A model generated the notes under the pieces. That model was given only the letters and a program-made list of their open reading frames with translations, did no database searches and had not been told where the DNA came from. From the NCBI GenBank assembly GCA_946902875.1, contig OX336342.1:13757523-13821522 (forward strand): a stretch of DNA of 64,000 nucleotides. Direction: 5' to 3'. The translations under genes were made by a program, and so were the position numbers. Of the stretch, positions 61,065 to 64,000 are shown in pieces (within the stretch, counting starts at the first letter, position 1; each line of letters begins with the position of its first letter). Source of the stretch: Nematopogon swammerdamellus. Lineage: Eukaryota > Arthropoda > Insecta > Lepidoptera > Adelidae.

Positions 61065-61561
61065 CTTATAATACCTACACTTAATAACTAGAATAATATC
61101 TAAAAAACTAAACTTAATAATAAAGAATTAATAACTGCGGTCTTGGCCTTGGACTAAACTTAAAATCTCCAAACCAAACATACATAAAATAAAGAGTGCA
61201 GCATTTATTTAAAAAAAAAATATAACTAAAAAAAACATTAGGTATACTTTGGACTACACACACAAACATAACTAAAATAACTCTTCCTCCTTACTTAAAC
61301 AAAATAATTTAAATTTCACTTTACACAAATTTAAATTTTCACTTTCCCTTAAACAATGTATCATCTTGGACTATTTTTATCCATCTTTCTCGTATTGATC
61401 CCTTAGTAGGATGTGGAAACCTTGTAAAAAAAAAAAATTCTTGAAAATTTCTCAATTACTTACTAATTAAAAAAAAATTAAAGAATAGCGACAACCCTAA
61501 TTAGCGGTCAATTCACTCTCATATTTTAACGTGGTTTAATACATATTTATTTATTTTCATA
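61065..61561. other. AT-rich intergenic
   Basis: No feature recognised. Confidence 0.4.
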
Positions 61562-61668
61562 CATGATATTTTTTTTTTTTTTATTGAAACTGACACGGTT
61601 GGCTACATCACCTACAACATCCGTGATGTCAGCCCATAACACCGGGTGAACTTGGTGCCACGTCATCC
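61562..61668 (-). mobile_element. SINE-A tail fragment
   Basis: Poly-T, ATTGAAACTGACACGGTTGG, CCGGGTGAACTTGGTGCCAC. About 100 bp. Confidence 0.8.
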
Positions 61669-61900
61669 CAGAATATCATTCAGCCACGTCATCGATATCC
61701 CAGAACTCTATTTCTAATCATTCATATGTGGCAGCCCTAATGAGCGCGTTCAATTTATTTGTTTAATTAAATAATGCTTATGTTATTGCAATGCTAGGTC
61801 AATACATAAAATGTACAACATTTTCAAATTGAAGTAGCGTTGTGACAGCCCTAATTGGCCAGTTGAACCAAATATTTCTAAGCACATGGAAAACAAGATA
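61669..61900. other. Unassigned
   Basis: No feature recognised. Short internal repeats (CAGCCACGTCATCGATATCC near the start; GGCAGCCCTAATGAGCG / GACAGCCCTAATTGGCC). Confidence 0.35.
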
Positions 61901-62403
61901 TTATATATAAGGTCTTTCAAAATTAGTTAATAGTACGCTAAGGGGGGGTTCTATATCGTAAATAAATCACTTTTGAGGACCAAAGATTTTTTTCTACAAA
62001 AAAAAATTATAATAATGTAAAATGTAAAAAAAAATTCTTTTCTTAATCGATTCAGTTTCATGCCAGGAACAAAAACAGTCTTCCAACACATAGATCTCTT
62101 TTTTTCAGAAATTGTGAAAAACCACAATTTTAGTTTTATTAGTATGGAATAGAAAGAATTTGATTTTTTTTACCAACTTACATGTTACATCAAAATGGTA
62201 ACGAAGACTTTTTTGTTACTGTTATGAAACTGAATCGATTAGGCTATAAAAATCAACCACATATTCTTTTATTTAAATACATAAAAAACATTTTACATAA
62301 AAAAAGCCCAAGGTCCAAAAAATTTTATATAGGTTTTACTCCCTATATGATGCAGAACCCCCCCTTAGCGTACTATTAACTAATTTTGAAAGACCTTATA
62401 TAT
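61901..62403. mobile_element. DNA transposon remnant or MITE with ~50-bp terminal inverted repeats
   Basis: 61903-61952 and 62354-62402 are complementary (AAGGTCTTTCAAAATTAGTT, AATAGTACGCTAAGGGGGGG). Inner parts also pair in places (AATCGATTCAGTTTCAT at 62046, complement at 62222-62240). The termini begin TATATAAGG. The one open frame inside (62182-62379) results from pairing constraints and has no domain. Confidence 0.8.
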
Positions 62404-64000
62404 TAAGATCACAATGAAGTGATACTTACCTATGAAATGAGATGCCATCAGTTTTCCCAATATTTTTGGTATGATTTTTGCAATATCGCAACACACAACC
62501 GGGCATAATGACTGGCGCGATGCGAGCCGCAGACGGACGGCTGCGAGCGCGCGGGCGGCGCGTCCGCCGCGTTCGGCCGCTCGCGAGCTACTAGTCTCAA
62601 GAGGGTCTCACCGCGTAATGGTTACTCCACCGCGGTGGAGCGAAGGCTGTTGCCCGGGTAAGAGGTCTAGTAGAATACATGATACGTCATTGGGTTAAAT
62701 AGAGTTTTTTACAAATTTTATGCGCTGCCAGTTGACAACGCCGTGCTATCATGGTGGCAGACGTGGTCCATAATATTTCTTTTGGTACAATTATCGCTTC
62801 ATACAGCGACAAAGATCATACAGAAATGTTGCTCGCCAGCTCCCTAGCTATACAGGTTGTAAAAACGGCGAGTACATTAAATTTAGGAAATGATTATTGG
62901 GATCAAGAGTAACAAAAAAGTCAAATAACTTTTTTCTGAATTCCCTTTAAATAAAAAGTTACAGTTTTCATACAAACTAATTGATTTATTTAGTGTAAAA
63001 GGATCTAATGTTCCGCACGAACGTGGGAATGAAAGGCGCGCGGTGAGTGAGCGAAGAGGGACGAGCGCGGAGAGAGGAGATGTGCGGAGGCGGCGCAGTG
63101 TGAGTTTTTCGTCCCTAACCGTTCCCGCGCCAGCACCTTCCCCCTTCACGCGTCAAATTACACTAGACGAAAACATAAATTTCAAAAATTAATATCTCAA
63201 AAACTAGACACTTTAGGGAAAAACTTTATTTACTTTTTGTCTCGGAAAAACATGAGGATTGCGCTGGCGAAATATTTAATGTACTGGCCATTACAACACC
63301 CTGTATATATGTTGTCGCTAGCTGCCTGTGCGCGCAGTATCATAACTTGAATGTGATAATTAGTACGTGTAAATATTATAGTTTAATGTGAATTTTATTA
63401 ACTGAAATAAAACGTTCTATTTGTACGTCTCGCTTTATTGAATTTATCTTCATAGATTCTATCTTACATTAAAAACGGTAAACCTTATGGAACAATTGAA
63501 AATTAATGTATATTAACCCTGTTATTACAAGTAATTAAATATTTAGTAAATTGAATGCACTGCGAAGTTTCACAAAGAAATACTGGCTACGTACCAGTAT
63601 ACCGGCCAATTTAAACAATACTATAAAATTTCCTCAAATATAACTAAGTATTGTACCTACATTCCAGATATTCCTATTACTATTATAAATTTGAATCCAA
63701 CCTTCGCACCAATATGGCCGCCTAAAGACTAAAAGGAATACGAAATCCTCGTAACTTTTAGTTTAGACACAGAAGATCCACTCGCGCAACCTCACTCACT
63801 GCAGCTGCAGCAGGTCGGGTAAGTTCGCAGCTTGTCGGACGATTCTGCCTCAAATATTAACCGAGTTCTCTCGCCTCTATAACGAAACTTCCGACAGCGC
63901 TCGCCTAACTGTTCAATCGAGATTCTTAGGCATCAGCGTCGAGTTGTTCTTTTACAAAGTCTTGCAGAAGAAATTCCAGCTCTATCCTCACCCACGCCGA
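62404..64000. other. Intergenic with GC islets, no supported gene
   Basis: Islet 62500-62600 (GCGCGCGGGCGGCGCGTCCG), a 16-bp perfect palindrome CTCCACCGCGGTGGAG at 62625-62640, then GTTGCCCGGGTAAGAGG, which could be a splice donor at 62657. A second islet lies at 63000-63130 (GGCGCGCGGTGAGTGAGCG). Either could be a first exon of a gene beyond the window; I cannot support one. Confidence 0.35.

Overview
This is insect nuclear DNA, most likely from a moth or butterfly (Lepidoptera). The evidence is one multi-exon gene with GT-AG introns, AT-rich non-coding DNA, and repeat types I associate with Lepidoptera: elements ending in CGCGAGCGAAGCCGCGGGC...CTAG, elements ending GGAACCCTAAAAA with GACA/GACG microsatellites, and RTE-like and CR1/Jockey-like LINE tails. 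Species cannot be read from the window.

Only one host gene is convincing. A nine-exon plus-strand gene (coding 49781-56557) encodes a 469-residue acid sphingomyelinase-like phosphodiesterase of the SMPDL3 type: signal peptide, calcineurin-like metallophosphoesterase domain, Cys-containing C-terminal domain and a hydrophobic C-terminus like a GPI-anchor signal. All eight intron phases agree and the frame is open throughout. Three positions that are metal-binding or catalytic in the family are changed: no His after GD, and GHND where GNHD/E is expected.

The rest is repeat-dense intergenic DNA. 1-7930: SINEs, a 1.5 kb inverted minisatellite element (2866-4356) and a SINE-in-SINE nest (6115-6776). 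7931-19040: GC islets, GGAACCC-type and CTAG-ended elements, a TTAA-flanked foldback nested in a CTAG-ended element (11995-12820), an inverted repeat (14392-14616) and a second nested SINE (15595-16084). 19050-26820: a hAT-like element with an 8-bp target duplication (19687-22129), three foldback fragments and a GGAACCC element nested in another repeat. 27395-32821: two LINEs, one carrying a nested SINE, one with a recognisable but frameshifted reverse transcriptase. 33000-45900: sparse repeats, orphan GC islets and a possible non-coding first exon near 39471. 45906-46800: a dead mariner. 48549-49032: the best foldback copy, just upstream of the gene. 57604-64000: a second inverted minisatellite element, a tRNA-like element, a second copy of the MITE seen in intron 7, and a 500-bp TIR element.

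The mobile DNA has internal logic. Two SINE families (here SINE-A and SINE-B) share a central core but differ in head and tail. SINE-A has a head combining tRNA-like A and B boxes with a segment resembling the 5S rRNA internal promoter. SINE-B has a tRNA-like head and a 3' tail resembling the end of the LINE at 30435-32158, suggesting that this LINE family mobilised it. Element names used here are working labels, not database names.
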